This document shows, piece after piece, positions 1 through 11,389 of a stretch of DNA of 64,000 nt (the stretch's first letter is position 1; each line of letters begins with the position of its first letter). A model generated the notes under the pieces. It made no database searches, was not told the origin of the DNA, and saw nothing but the letters and a program-made list of their open reading frames with translations. Source of the stretch: a beta proteobacterium AAP99 (GTDB lineage Bacteria; Pseudomonadota; Gammaproteobacteria; Burkholderiales; Burkholderiaceae_C); the NCBI GenBank assembly GCA_001295775.1, contig LJIA01000005.1, positions 124,001-188,000 of the forward strand, in the 5' to 3' direction. A program made the position numbers and the translations under genes.

Positions 1-567
1 GGCCGGTGCGCTGCCGCCGGTGAGCGGCTGCAGCAGCAGCTTGAAGCGGGTGTCCCCCACCCAGGCGGGTAGCACCTGGGTGTGGTCATCCACCTTGAGC
101 GTGTACAGGTCGGCGGCGTTGAATGGACCCTGCTGATAGGTGATGCCCAGGGGTTCGAGCAGGCGCATGGTCTGGTCGATCTCGTGCATGCGCGTGTGAT
201 TGGCCGCGCGCGGCACGTTGTGCGTCGGCAGGGTGAAGCGCGCCAGCCCGCGGAAGGTGCCGATGCGCATGGGCACGCCGGCGGCCTTGGCGGCACGGGC
301 AAGCACCGCATCGGCGTGGAAGAAGATCGCGCAGTCCGCCTTGAGCTGGCGAAAGTCAGCCGCATCAGGCGTGACCACGGCATCCACCTGCTGCGCCAGC
401 TGCGCAAGCGGGGCCAGCGGCGCACGCACGACCAGCGTGATGCGACAGCGCGGCCAGTTCTGGCGCAGCACGCTCAGCGCCGGCAGGGTGCACAGCAGGT
501 CGCCGATCCGGTCGGTGCGCACCGCCACGAAGTGCGGCGTGTCGGTGGGGAAGGCGTGAAGGGGCAT
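1..567 (-). CDS. Glycosyltransferase family 9 (LPS heptosyltransferase type), 3' end cut by window
   Basis: This frame is open from an ATG at 567 down to base 1 (189 codons) and has no stop, so the C-terminal part lies outside the window. The N-terminus contains VRTDRIGDLLCTLPALSVLR, the typical GT9 opening that binds the sugar donor, followed by an alternating helix/strand pattern. The visible end, LLLQPLTGGSAP, sits where the second Rossmann domain of heptosyltransferases begins. Known members add heptose or related sugars to the LPS core on the inner face of the inner membrane. It is divergent from a second GT9 gene at 727. The acceptor cannot be told from sequence. Confidence 0.8.
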   Translation of the reverse strand, partial: MPLHAFPTDTPHFVAVRTDRIGDLLCTLPALSVLRQNWPRCRITLVVRAPLAPLAQLAQQVDAVVTPDAADFRQLKADCAIFFHADAVLARAAKAAGVPMRIGTFRGLARFTLPTHNVPRAANHTRMHEIDQTMRLLEPLGITYQQGPFNAADLYTLKVDDHTQVLPAWVGDTRFKLLLQPLTGGSAPA

Positions 568-649
568 GCGCTGCGCTTTCGGGGCCGGCTCCTGTGTTGC
601 GCAGCCGAAGAAGCTGCGCGAGCCCGCAAGCAGAATGGAGTGCAAATCT

Positions 650-655
650 TACAAT
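650..655 (+). promoter_or_regulatory. Putative -10 element (TACAAT) for the rightward GT9 gene
   Basis: TACAAT lies in the 159-bp divergent gap, 71 bases before the chosen GT9 start. No good -35 is seen 17 bases upstream, so this is a weak call based on the hexamer and its position. Confidence 0.3.
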
Positions 656-726
656 CGCGGTTTCGCTCGACAGACTCGTTCGTCGCGCGAACCGCACTTA
701 CCGTCGCACAAGGCGCCGCGCCAGCC

Positions 727-1728
727 ATGTTGTCCAACGAAGCTTCTGCCCGCAATGCCCGGCCCCCACGACCACTCATCGTGCGCATCCGCAACTGGAT
801 CGGCGATGTGGTGCTGGGCCTGCCCGCACTGACGGCGCTGGAGGATGAAGGCTATGACCTGATCCTGGTCGGCAAGCGCTGGGCCGGGGACCTGCTGGCG
901 GGCTACGGCTGGCCGGTGCATGCCAAGCCGGGCAAGCTGGGTGAGACGGTCGCCCTATACAAGCGACTCCGAGCCGAATGCCGTGCGCTGGACCCCGGCT
1001 TTGATTCGCGGGTGAATGCCGTGACCCTGGCAACGAGCTTTTCCAGCGCACTGGAATTCCGGCTGGCCGGACTCAAGGGTCTGGGCTATGCCACCGAGGC
1101 GCGCGGCTTCCTGCTCAAGCGCACCCTGCCCATCGTGCACGGCGGCCATGCGCTGCGCAGCTACTACGAACTGACCCAGGCCCTGTGCAGCCGCAAGGCG
1201 CCGCCACCGCAAGAGATCGCCTTCAAGCTGGCCGATCGCCACCGCGAGGAAGCCGCCGCGCTGCTGACAGCCGCCGGCATTACCCGGCCTTATGTGCTGA
1301 TCTGCCCCTTCGCCGGCGGCACCTTCGAAAAGCTCGACAAGCGCTGGCCGGCCTTTGCGGACTACACCCGAAAGCTGGCGGGCTGGTGCGCCGCGCAGGG
1401 CATGCAGCTTGTCATCGTGCCCGGCCCGGGCGAGGACACGGTGGCGCGCGATGAGTACGGCGCGGCCACGCCGATCTTGAACGCCGGCATGGGCGCCTAC
1501 AACGGACTGCTTGAGCGGGCGGCGCTGGTGGTGTCCAACGACACCGGCCCCGGCCACATTGCCGCGGCGCTGGCGCGGCCGACCCTGTCTGTGCTCGGAC
1601 CCACCAAGCCGGAACAGTGGGGCGTGTGGGGCGGCGCGGCGAAGATCCGGCGCGGTGGTGCGCAAGGTGCGCTGTGGCCGGACGCGTCCGACGTCATGCG
1701 CGAGACCACGCGCATGCTGGGGCGCTGA
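727..1728 (+). CDS. Glycosyltransferase family 9 (LPS heptosyltransferase type)
   Basis: This 333-aa protein has the two-domain GT9 layout. It starts with LIVRIRNWIGDVVLGLPAL near residue 17 and carries the C-terminal donor-site signature SNDTGPGHIAAAL near residue 267, followed by SVLGPTKPEQWG. The family transfers ADP-heptose or related sugars to lipid A-core. The open frame extends upstream to base 82, but I chose the ATG at 727 because it places the GT9 motif at the usual distance and avoids overlap with the divergent GT9. The stop codon directly abuts the stop of the leftward gene at 1729. Exact sugar specificity is not readable. Confidence 0.85.
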   Translation: MLSNEASARNARPPRPLIVRIRNWIGDVVLGLPALTALEDEGYDLILVGKRWAGDLLAGYGWPVHAKPGKLGETVALYKRLRAECRALDPGFDSRVNAVTLATSFSSALEFRLAGLKGLGYATEARGFLLKRTLPIVHGGHALRSYYELTQALCSRKAPPPQEIAFKLADRHREEAAALLTAAGITRPYVLICPFAGGTFEKLDKRWPAFADYTRKLAGWCAAQGMQLVIVPGPGEDTVARDEYGAATPILNAGMGAYNGLLERAALVVSNDTGPGHIAAALARPTLSVLGPTKPEQWGVWGGAAKIRRGGAQGALWPDASDVMRETTRMLGR

Positions 1729-2664
1729 CTAGGACCAGCGCGGGTGTTTGGCCAGCCGGTTGATGTTGCGCGAGACCGGTGCGGGCGGATCGCCGTGCCC
1801 ACGCATGGCAAAGCCGCCCCCGGCAGCCGGCACCAGACGCACGCCACGGTTGGTCTGCGGACCGCCGCGCGAACTCTGGCAGATGTCGACCACGGCCTCT
1901 CTCTCGCCGGCCGACTGGACGCGATCCACGATCGCGATGTGCTGCACCCGATCATGACCCCGATCATCGACCGTCGCGTCCCAGAGCAGCACGGTACGCG
2001 GCGTGATCTCGCTCAGATTCGTGAATTCGGTCATGCGCTGGTGCCGCGCGTAGTTCGCGACCTCGGACTCCGGCACGCGCGGTACGGCGCCGATCCACTC
2101 CAGATAGGTGCCCACGAAGCCCAGACAGTCCAGCCCGAACACGTGTTCCTGCACCATCTGGTTCAGGCCCGCCGCGGTCAGCTCGCCGCGATCCAGAAAA
2201 TGCCCCAGCGAGTCGTCGCCCGAACCCGGTGCACCCGCCAGCAGGGCCGGGTGCGCCACCATCAGATTCATCACGGCAATGATGTCGTCCGGCCGGCCCT
2301 GACCCGTGAAGACGTGGCGCCACTCCGAGGTGCGGCCGGCGCCGGCGATGATCTGCGCGCGCACGACCTCCAGGGCGCGTAGGGCCTCGATGCGGGCATT
2401 GGCCATGTTCACCGGGAACAGGCGCGCCGCCCGGGTGCTGGACCACGCGTGCGTGCGACCGCCACTGGGCGTGAGATCCAGCTCGCTGTCGGTGAAGCCG
2501 CTGGCCAGGGTCTGGAAGAAGTGGTTGGCCTGATAGGCCAGCGGAAAGCGCGTGCGGCTGGTGGAGACGTAGGTATTGAGCTGCACCGGGCCGCGACTGG
2601 TCCGCAGGCCCTGCACGGTCAGATAGTCGACGTACTCTGAAGGCAGATGGGGGCGGATCGACAT
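1729..2664 (-). CDS. Unknown protein with NlpC/P60-like Cys/His arrangement
   Basis: This 311-aa protein is not one I recognise. It carries LDCLGFVGTYLEW with Cys180 and QHIAIVDRV with His242, separated by about 60 residues. That is the order and local sequence type of NlpC/P60 or CHAP cysteine hydrolases (Cys at a helix start, His in a strand). No export signal or membrane segment is visible, so a peptidoglycan role would need another route out, and amide or peptide hydrolysis in the cytoplasm is equally possible. The start is supported by CGGAG seven bases before the ATG. Its stop abuts that of the convergent GT9 gene. Function is inference only. Confidence 0.7.
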   Translation of the reverse strand: MSIRPHLPSEYVDYLTVQGLRTSRGPVQLNTYVSTSRTRFPLAYQANHFFQTLASGFTDSELDLTPSGGRTHAWSSTRAARLFPVNMANARIEALRALEVVRAQIIAGAGRTSEWRHVFTGQGRPDDIIAVMNLMVAHPALLAGAPGSGDDSLGHFLDRGELTAAGLNQMVQEHVFGLDCLGFVGTYLEWIGAVPRVPESEVANYARHQRMTEFTNLSEITPRTVLLWDATVDDRGHDRVQHIAIVDRVQSAGEREAVVDICQSSRGGPQTNRGVRLVPAAGGGFAMRGHGDPPAPVSRNINRLAKHPRWS

Positions 2665-2779
2665 GCGCTGCTCCGGACACGACGGTCACCCATTGAACGG
2701 CGCGCGACCCGCCCGGGCAATCCCCTGGACGCGGCCAGCAAGCGCAGCGCACGCAGACCGGCACACCCGGCGCCTCAGG

Positions 2780-2932
2780 GTCCTGCGATCAATATGCCAA
2801 TTTCGGACAAAATTCTTCTAGATTGACAAAAACACAGTTTCCGCTTTTCTAAAGCCATTTTTCAGCGACTTTACACGATTGAATGCGCCTAAATTAGTAC
2901 ATATTCGGCCAATATTAATTATTCAGCGCCAT
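2780..2932. other. AT-rich intergenic island
   Basis: This stretch between dnaE and the Cys/His protein is clearly AT-rich in a GC-rich window. It holds an imperfect palindrome centred near 2908 (ATATT-CGGCC-AATAT, 2901-2915, with AATTA/TAATT outer arms). It probably contains the promoter of the leftward gene starting at 2664, although no convincing -35/-10 pair stands out. No ORF is supported. Confidence 0.5.
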
Positions 2933-6415
<3,483 letters not shown>

Positions 6416-6491
6416 GACTGCTACGGCGCGGGTTGGAGCGAAACCTTAGCAGCTTGGACTGCGCCTCCGCGAAAGCCGCTCCAGTGCTCGA

Positions 6492-7439
6492 TCAGACCAG
6501 GTTCCAGCTCAGGACATCGGCCCCGGACAGCGCAGAACGCAGCGCTTCGCGCCGATCGGGGTCGGCGTACTCGGCCGTGTCGTGCAGCTCGCCCAGCTTG
6601 AAGAACCCCCGCGCCAGGCGCGGGTCGTCGTATTCGTAGCCGAAAAAGCGCCAGCCGCCGCGCCGCGCATGGAACTGGCGCATGGCCGCGTCTCGCGCCG
6701 GCCAGTCCTCGGGCTCGGAGAACACCAGGCCGCAGGTGGCATTGAAGTCATGCTGCGCCTTGAAATGGTCCGCCGGGCACAGATAGTCCTGCGCATCAAA
6801 CATTTCCAGAAAGTGCCGGCCGACATACACGTAGTGGAGATGCAGGTTGCCAAAGCGCAGTTCCGGCGAGAAGTGATGCATCTCCTCGGCAGGGATCTGC
6901 CCCATCAAGCGGTACACCTCCGGGAGGTGGTTGAAGTCGAGATTGAACAGATGCTGCCGCCGCCCGCTGTACACGTTGCCCAGCTCGTACTCCAGCCAAT
7001 GGATGGCCAGATTCATTTCATGCGCCGTGTCATACAGCTCGGGCACATAGCGCTGCCGAAAGAACTCCGGAAAGTTCAGGTGCAGGCGGTTCAGGGTGGT
7101 TTGCCAGCCGCTGGCATCTACCGGCTCCAGCGCCAGGCCCAGCTGGCGCGCCGTCCGCTGCAGGCGGGCCAGGGCATCGAGTATCTGCGCCGTCTGTGCA
7201 AAACCGTGGCGGTGATTCAGATCGCCGCGCACGAGCCACTCGGGCCGCATCTGCGCCATCAGCGCCAGCCACGTGCGCGCGGTTTGCGTGTCGTTCAGTC
7301 GGTAGCGCAGGCGCAAGCCCGTGCTCATCAGCACTTCGAACGTCGGGAGCCGGCCGGTGATGTGCGGCAAGGTCGATGCGCCGGCCATCGCAGAGGTGGG
7401 CGCAGGCTGAAGCGTGGCAGTGGACACCGGCTCGTTCAC
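6492..7439 (-). CDS. Conserved-looking unknown protein
   Basis: I do not recognise this protein, about 315 aa. It is rich in aromatic and histidine residues, with WLEYELGN, FNLDFNHLPEVYRLM and LHYVYVGRHFLEMFD in the middle and a C-terminal GWRFFGYEYDDPRLARGFF. No signal peptide or membrane span is evident, so it is probably cytoplasmic. Three starts are possible: 7514 (overlaps trhO), a GTG at 7439, and an ATG at 7388. I prefer the GTG because it clears the divergent gene and keeps the conserved-looking N-terminal LPTFEVLMSTGLRLRYRL. The codon use fits the neighbours, so it appears to be a real resident gene. Confidence 0.65.
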   Translation of the reverse strand: MNEPVSTATLQPAPTSAMAGASTLPHITGRLPTFEVLMSTGLRLRYRLNDTQTARTWLALMAQMRPEWLVRGDLNHRHGFAQTAQILDALARLQRTARQLGLALEPVDASGWQTTLNRLHLNFPEFFRQRYVPELYDTAHEMNLAIHWLEYELGNVYSGRRQHLFNLDFNHLPEVYRLMGQIPAEEMHHFSPELRFGNLHLHYVYVGRHFLEMFDAQDYLCPADHFKAQHDFNATCGLVFSEPEDWPARDAAMRQFHARRGGWRFFGYEYDDPRLARGFFKLGELHDTAEYADPDRREALRSALSGADVLSWNLV

Positions 7440-7495
7440 GGCACCAACCGTAGCAGCGCAGCGGATGAGGCGCCATCGGCGCGAAAGTGAACTCC

Positions 7496-7501
7496 TACAA
7501 T
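7496..7501 (+). promoter_or_regulatory. Putative -10 element (TACAAT) immediately before trhO
   Basis: TACAAT ends six bases before the trhO ATG at 7508, and no Shine-Dalgarno sequence lies between them. If it is used, transcription would start at or next to the ATG. No clear -35 is seen. Confidence 0.35.
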
Positions 7502-7507
7502 TCAGCC

Positions 7508-8263
7508 ATGGCATCCATTCTGAACATTGCCGCCTATCACTTCACGCAGATCGAGCAGCCCGCCGCCGTGGCGCAACAGTTGCGCGATTCTGCGCTGGCT
7601 CACGATCTGTTGGGAACGATTCTGGTCGCCCAGGAGGGCATCAACCTCTTCCTGGCGGGCGAGGAATCGCCGCTGCGCACGTTGTTGGCCGAGGTACGCG
7701 CGCTGCCCGGCTGCGCCGCACTTACCGTCAAGGAAAGCTGGTCCAAGCATGTGCCGTTCCGCCGCCTGAAGGTGCGGGTGGAGCGCGAAATCATCACCTT
7801 CGATCCCACGATCAACCCCGCCAAGGACGTGGCCCCGTCTGTGGCGCCCGAGGTGCTCGCACGCTGGATTGAGCAGGGCCATGACGATGCCGGTCGGGAC
7901 CTTGTGTTGCTGGACACGCGCAACGAGGAAGAAGTGGCCGTTGGCAGCTTTGCCGGGGCCGTGAACCCGCACATCCGCAAGTTCACCGAGTTGCCCGAGG
8001 TCGTGCTCGCCCAGCGCGAGGCCTGGGCCGACAAGACCGTGGTGGGCTTCTGCACCGGCGGCGTGCGCTGCGAGAAGTTCATGCCCTGGATGCAGCGCCA
8101 GGGATTTGCGCACGTGGCGCAGCTCGAAGGCGGCATCCTCAACTACTTCGAGAAGACCGGTGGCACGCACTGGCACGGCGCCTGCTTCGTGTTCGACGAG
8201 CGCGTGGGCCTGAAGCCGGACCTCACACCGCTGGTCGATGCGCCTGCGGACGGTCGCGTCTGA
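7508..8263 (+). CDS. trhO: tRNA uridine(34) hydroxylase, rhodanese-like
   Basis: This 251-aa protein belongs to the TrhO (YceA) family, which hydroxylates the wobble uridine of certain tRNAs in a prephenate-independent route to 5-hydroxyuridine. The N-terminal half carries the family pattern GTILVAQEGINLFLAG, and KESWSKHVPFRRLKVRVE links to the C-terminal rhodanese domain. The catalytic loop is CTGGVRCEKFMPWMQ, with the active Cys near residue 180 and a second Cys five residues on. The ATG at 7508 is chosen over an in-frame codon at 7487 because homologues begin close to this point. It is convergent, 12 bases apart, with the following gene. Confidence 0.9.
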   Translation: MASILNIAAYHFTQIEQPAAVAQQLRDSALAHDLLGTILVAQEGINLFLAGEESPLRTLLAEVRALPGCAALTVKESWSKHVPFRRLKVRVEREIITFDPTINPAKDVAPSVAPEVLARWIEQGHDDAGRDLVLLDTRNEEEVAVGSFAGAVNPHIRKFTELPEVVLAQREAWADKTVVGFCTGGVRCEKFMPWMQRQGFAHVAQLEGGILNYFEKTGGTHWHGACFVFDERVGLKPDLTPLVDAPADGRV

Positions 8264-8275
8264 ATCGAGGTGCGT

Positions 8276-8860
8276 CTAGACCTCGGGCTTGCCGCGCCCG
8301 GTGTCGCTCGCGTCAACAGCCGCTTCGTTGAGCAGCCATTGCGCCGCCGTCGGCGGGGGGATCACCTCCGGAGGCACCACGCCGTGCTCGATGCCCCACA
8401 GCGCCTGACCCACTTCATCCACCAGACCGGGCGCCTCTGCAGCCGCCTGCTCCGGTTCGGGTGAGGCGGCCAGCGCCTGGGCTTCGAGCTCGGCCTCCGT
8501 GATCGGCGGAGCGCCTTCAGGAATGGCGAGCTCCGGGGGCAACACGGGGGCGACGACGGTGGGTGGCTCCAGCCAGTCCGGCGGCGTCATCCGCAAGGGA
8601 TCGGCCAGGCGAGCAGCTTCGTCGGAGGCCACACCATGTTCCATGGCCCAGACCGCACGGCCGACTTCGTTGGTCAACGGCTCGGCCGCGGCGGCTGTGC
8701 GTCTGCCGCCCTCACTCGACTCGGGTTGCGCAGCGAGCGCCTGGCGCGCCAGCTCTTCGTCGCTCACCGGGACAGTGGCTGCTTCGAGGATCGCTTCGAG
8801 CTCCGCTGCCCCTTCGGTCGATGCGGCGATCTGGGTGGAGTCGGAAGACGGTGCGGTCAT
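8276..8860 (-). CDS. Small acidic unknown protein with duplicated 40-residue unit
   Basis: This 194-aa protein, rich in Ala, Pro and Glu, is not recognised. A unit is present twice: residues about 35-77 end in EVGRAVWAMEHGV and residues about 122-161 end in EVGQALWGIEHGV, and both begin with an EL..QALAA.PE stretch. Between and after the units are proline-rich linkers (PPDWLEPP, VIPPP). There is no signal peptide or membrane segment. The paired amphipathic helices around the conserved Trp and His suggest a binding or docking module, but that is inference. It is preceded by CAGGAGTACTCAC before the ATG, a credible ribosome binding site. Confidence 0.7.
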   Translation of the reverse strand: MTAPSSDSTQIAASTEGAAELEAILEAATVPVSDEELARQALAAQPESSEGGRRTAAAAEPLTNEVGRAVWAMEHGVASDEAARLADPLRMTPPDWLEPPTVVAPVLPPELAIPEGAPPITEAELEAQALAASPEPEQAAAEAPGLVDEVGQALWGIEHGVVPPEVIPPPTAAQWLLNEAAVDASDTGRGKPEV

Positions 8861-8928
8861 GTGAGTACTCCTGCGGGGGCGTCGACTCCGACACTAGGCC
8901 GATTGGGCACGCTCGGCAAGCCCGGAAA

Positions 8929-8961
8929 GCAAAAGCCCGCGACCGTGCCGCGGGCTTTTGC
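8929..8961. terminator. Rho-independent terminator of the pirin/flavodoxin operon
   Basis: A perfect 13-bp stem (8929-8941 with 8949-8961) has a 7-base loop. The arms carry AAAA and TTTT on their outer sides, so it can work in both directions. It lies just beyond the flavodoxin stop at 8999 on the minus strand. Confidence 0.8.
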
Positions 8962-8998
8962 TCCTGACCGGCGCAACCGGCGCCGCGGTGCGGGCTGA

Positions 8999-9556
8999 TC
9001 AGGCCTTCTTCCAGCGCGCCGCGGTTTCCGCGACCCGCTTGCCGAAGAGCTCGGCCGTCATCAGGTCGCCTTCGCTCATGGCATCCGCGCCCTTGTCGGA
9101 CGGGGAGATGGCCATCGCGCCCGCAAAGCTGCCGACATTGTTGATGTCGGAGCGCGTGGCGCCTGCGTGGTTGGCCGGCAGCATGCCGGTGCCGACCCAC
9201 AGCATGCTGTGCTGCATGGCCAGGGTGAAGATGTAGTGCAGGGTGGAGAGCTTGTCGCCGTTCATGCTGGCGCTGTTGGTGAAACCGGCGGCAACCTTGT
9301 CCTTCCAGCCCTGACCGAACCAGACCTTGCTGGACGCATCCGCAAACTTCTTGAACTGCCAGCTCACGGTGCCCATGTAGGTCGGCGAGCCCATGATGAT
9401 GGCATCGGCCGCGTTGAGCTTGTCCCACGCGCCTTCAGGCAGGTTGCCCTCTGCGTCGATGGCAATCAGTTCAGCGCCCGCGCCCTTGGCCACGCGCTCG
9501 GCCATGTGCTTGGTGTGGCCGTAGCCGGAGTGATAGACAACGATGACTTTGATCAT
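8999..9556 (-). CDS. Flavodoxin-family (WrbA-like) NAD(P)H:quinone oxidoreductase
   Basis: This 185-aa protein has a flavodoxin fold. The N-terminal HSGYGHTKHMAERVA is the FMN phosphate loop, and GSPTYMGTVSWQFKKF is the second flavin-binding loop of the WrbA group. WrbA proteins reduce quinones by two electrons and so avoid semiquinone radicals. It is shorter than canonical WrbA (about 198 aa), so the exact subfamily is open. It is the last gene of a leftward run after two pirin genes, 69 bases from the second. An AAGGACCTTCCC ribosome site precedes the ATG, and a strong terminator follows. Context suggests a role in quinone or electrophile stress. Confidence 0.85.
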   Translation of the reverse strand: MIKVIVVYHSGYGHTKHMAERVAKGAGAELIAIDAEGNLPEGAWDKLNAADAIIMGSPTYMGTVSWQFKKFADASSKVWFGQGWKDKVAAGFTNSASMNGDKLSTLHYIFTLAMQHSMLWVGTGMLPANHAGATRSDINNVGSFAGAMAISPSDKGADAMSEGDLMTAELFGKRVAETAARWKKA

Positions 9557-9625
9557 GGGAAGGTCCTTCTTTCGGGATGGCTGGGGGGAGATTGATCGAT
9601 CGGGTTCAAGGCGGGCCTGCAGGCC

Positions 9626-10486
9626 CTAGAACGACGCGGCGAGCGAACCCATGTCGCCGCGGTAAAAGCGTGTGGCGTAGGCGGCAATGTCCTCCGCGCA
9701 GTTGCCCATGAAGGGGCCCTTGGGGAAGATCGGCTCGCCGATCGGCCGGCCGGCAAACAGCACGCCGCGCGCGCCTTGCGTCCCGGCCCGGAGAACCACC
9801 GAATCACCGTCGCGCTCGAAGACCAGCGCACCGGGTGCCGACAGTGTCTGGCCATCCGCGGCCAAGGTGCCCTGCATCAATACGAAGAACGCGTTCTTCG
9901 CGGCAGGCAGGTCGAACTGGGCGCTCGCATCGGCGTCGATGCGCAGGTCGATCATGTCGCCCTGCGTGAGCCAGCGGGCGTCCTGTGTGATCGGCGAGCG
10001 CAGCACGGCGCCCTGCCAGGGCAGTTCGCCGGCCATGACGGTGCCGCGCAGCCCCGCTGCCTGCAGCACAGGCATCGCTTCGCGCCGGACATGAAACGCA
10101 GCGGGCGGCGCCTGCTTGTGCGCCCGGGACAGGTTCACAAACACCTGCAGGCCACGCGCCGCGCGGCCCGGCTCGGACGGAATCTCCTCATGCATCATGC
10201 CGCTGCCCGCCTGGGTCCAGTGCAGATCACCGGGGCGGATCTCACTCTGGTCACCCAGCGAATCGCGATTGATGAAGCCGCCCTCGGCGTCGTCGAACAT
10301 CAGCGTCACGGCACTCATGCCGGCATGCGGATGCGGCGGGAAATAGGGCTGCGGCATGGTGAAGGCATCCACGCCGATGAAGGGGTCGAGCAGGTGCAGA
10401 TCGCGCGGATGCAGCATGTAGGCGCCGCTGGCCGCGTCGAACGCGTGCCAGGGCATGGAAATGAAGGTCTTGATGCTGCGAGTCAT
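9626..10486 (-). CDS. Pirin family protein (bicupin)
   Basis: This 286-aa protein has the pirin double cupin. The N-terminal metal site reads PHPHAGMSAVTLMFDD, followed by GDLHWTQAGSGMMHEEIPS, which supplies the His and Glu ligands of the iron centre. The C-terminal cupin ends in GRPIGEPIFPKGPFMGN, the typical pirin tail. Some bacterial pirins act as quercetin dioxygenases and others modulate metabolic enzymes, so activity cannot be assigned. The ATG at 10486 is preferred over the longer frame because GGAGACAAGACC lies just before it. It follows another pirin gene by 50 bases and precedes the flavodoxin gene. Confidence 0.9.
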   Translation of the reverse strand: MTRSIKTFISMPWHAFDAASGAYMLHPRDLHLLDPFIGVDAFTMPQPYFPPHPHAGMSAVTLMFDDAEGGFINRDSLGDQSEIRPGDLHWTQAGSGMMHEEIPSEPGRAARGLQVFVNLSRAHKQAPPAAFHVRREAMPVLQAAGLRGTVMAGELPWQGAVLRSPITQDARWLTQGDMIDLRIDADASAQFDLPAAKNAFFVLMQGTLAADGQTLSAPGALVFERDGDSVVLRAGTQGARGVLFAGRPIGEPIFPKGPFMGNCAEDIAAYATRFYRGDMGSLAASF

Positions 10487-10536
10487 GGTCTTGTCTCCGG
10501 GTCTGCACCCCATGTGTGATGCAGACCCTTGAAGCA

Positions 10537-11241
10537 TCAGGCGGCCAGGTCGAACACGAGCACTTCAGCGTCCTTGCCATGCTCGAGCACGAGGCGCCTG
10601 CTGTCGTCGGCCACGCGCCACATGGCCGCGTCACCGGTGTTGAGCACCGCATCGTTCACCGCCACCGCACCGCGCACCACGTGCACATAGGTATGGCGTC
10701 CGGGCGTCAACTCAAGGCTGGCGCGTTCCGTTCCGTCGATCAGACCGGCATAAAGACGGGCGTCCGCATTGGCAGTCACTGACCCCTCGGCGCCGTCCGG
10801 CGACACGACCAGACGCAAGGTGCCGCGCTTCTCGCTGCCGTCAAACGCCTTTTGCTCGTAGCTCGGCTGGATGCCGGTGAACTTCGGCTCGATCCAGATC
10901 TGCAGGAAGTGGGTCTGCCCCTTGGCGTGGTTGAACTCGCTGTGCATCACGCCGCGGCCGGCGCTCATGCGCTGCACCTCGCCCGGACGAATCACTTCCA
11001 CATTGCCCATGCTGTCCTTGTGCGCCAGTTCGCCATCGAGCACATAGCTGATGATTTCCATGTCGCGGTGACCGTGCGTGCCGAAGCCGCTGCCGGCGGC
11101 GATGCGGTCCTCGTTGATCACACGCAGATTGGCAAAGCCCATCCACTGCGGGTCGTAGTAGCTGGCAAACGAGAAGCTGTGATAGCTCTTGAGCCAGCCA
11201 TGATTGGCCAGGCCACGCTCATTTGATCGACGAATTTGCAT
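10537..11241 (-). CDS. Pirin family protein (YhaK-like)
   Basis: This 234-aa protein is the shorter YhaK type of pirin. It contains GFGTHGHRDMEIISYVLDGE and GRGVMHSEFNHAKGQTHFLQ, which give the three His and one Glu metal ligands of the N-terminal cupin, then IWIEPKFTGIQPSYEQK. The ATG at 11241 is supported by AGGAG six bases upstream. It is the first gene of a leftward pirin-pirin-flavodoxin run and is divergent from a LysR gene, the same pairing as yhaK-yhaJ in Escherichia coli. YhaK is known as a redox-sensitive marker of oxidative stress, and a similar role here is inferred. Confidence 0.9.
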   Translation of the reverse strand: MQIRRSNERGLANHGWLKSYHSFSFASYYDPQWMGFANLRVINEDRIAAGSGFGTHGHRDMEIISYVLDGELAHKDSMGNVEVIRPGEVQRMSAGRGVMHSEFNHAKGQTHFLQIWIEPKFTGIQPSYEQKAFDGSEKRGTLRLVVSPDGAEGSVTANADARLYAGLIDGTERASLELTPGRHTYVHVVRGAVAVNDAVLNTGDAAMWRVADDSRRLVLEHGKDAEVLVFDLAA

Positions 11242-11330
11242 GATTGACTCCTGAGTCTGTTCCCGCCGAGAAGGCCGTGGAACAAGCGGTAACGGCAAGA
11301 TAGGGCTTCTGATTCCGGCTTCCAAGCGGC

Positions 11331-11362
11331 TTGAATTCGCTAACTCGTTCAAATACATTGAA
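11331..11362. promoter_or_regulatory. Candidate LysR operator between lysR and the pirin operon
   Basis: Three half-sites alternate here: TTGAA at 11331-11335, TTCAA at 11348-11352 and TTGAA at 11358-11362. The last two form TTCA-N7-TGAA, in the range of LysR-type dyads. The site sits in the 148-bp divergent gap. Confidence 0.4.
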
Positions 11363-11389
11363 TGAACTTTCCCGTTTCGGGGTCAATCC

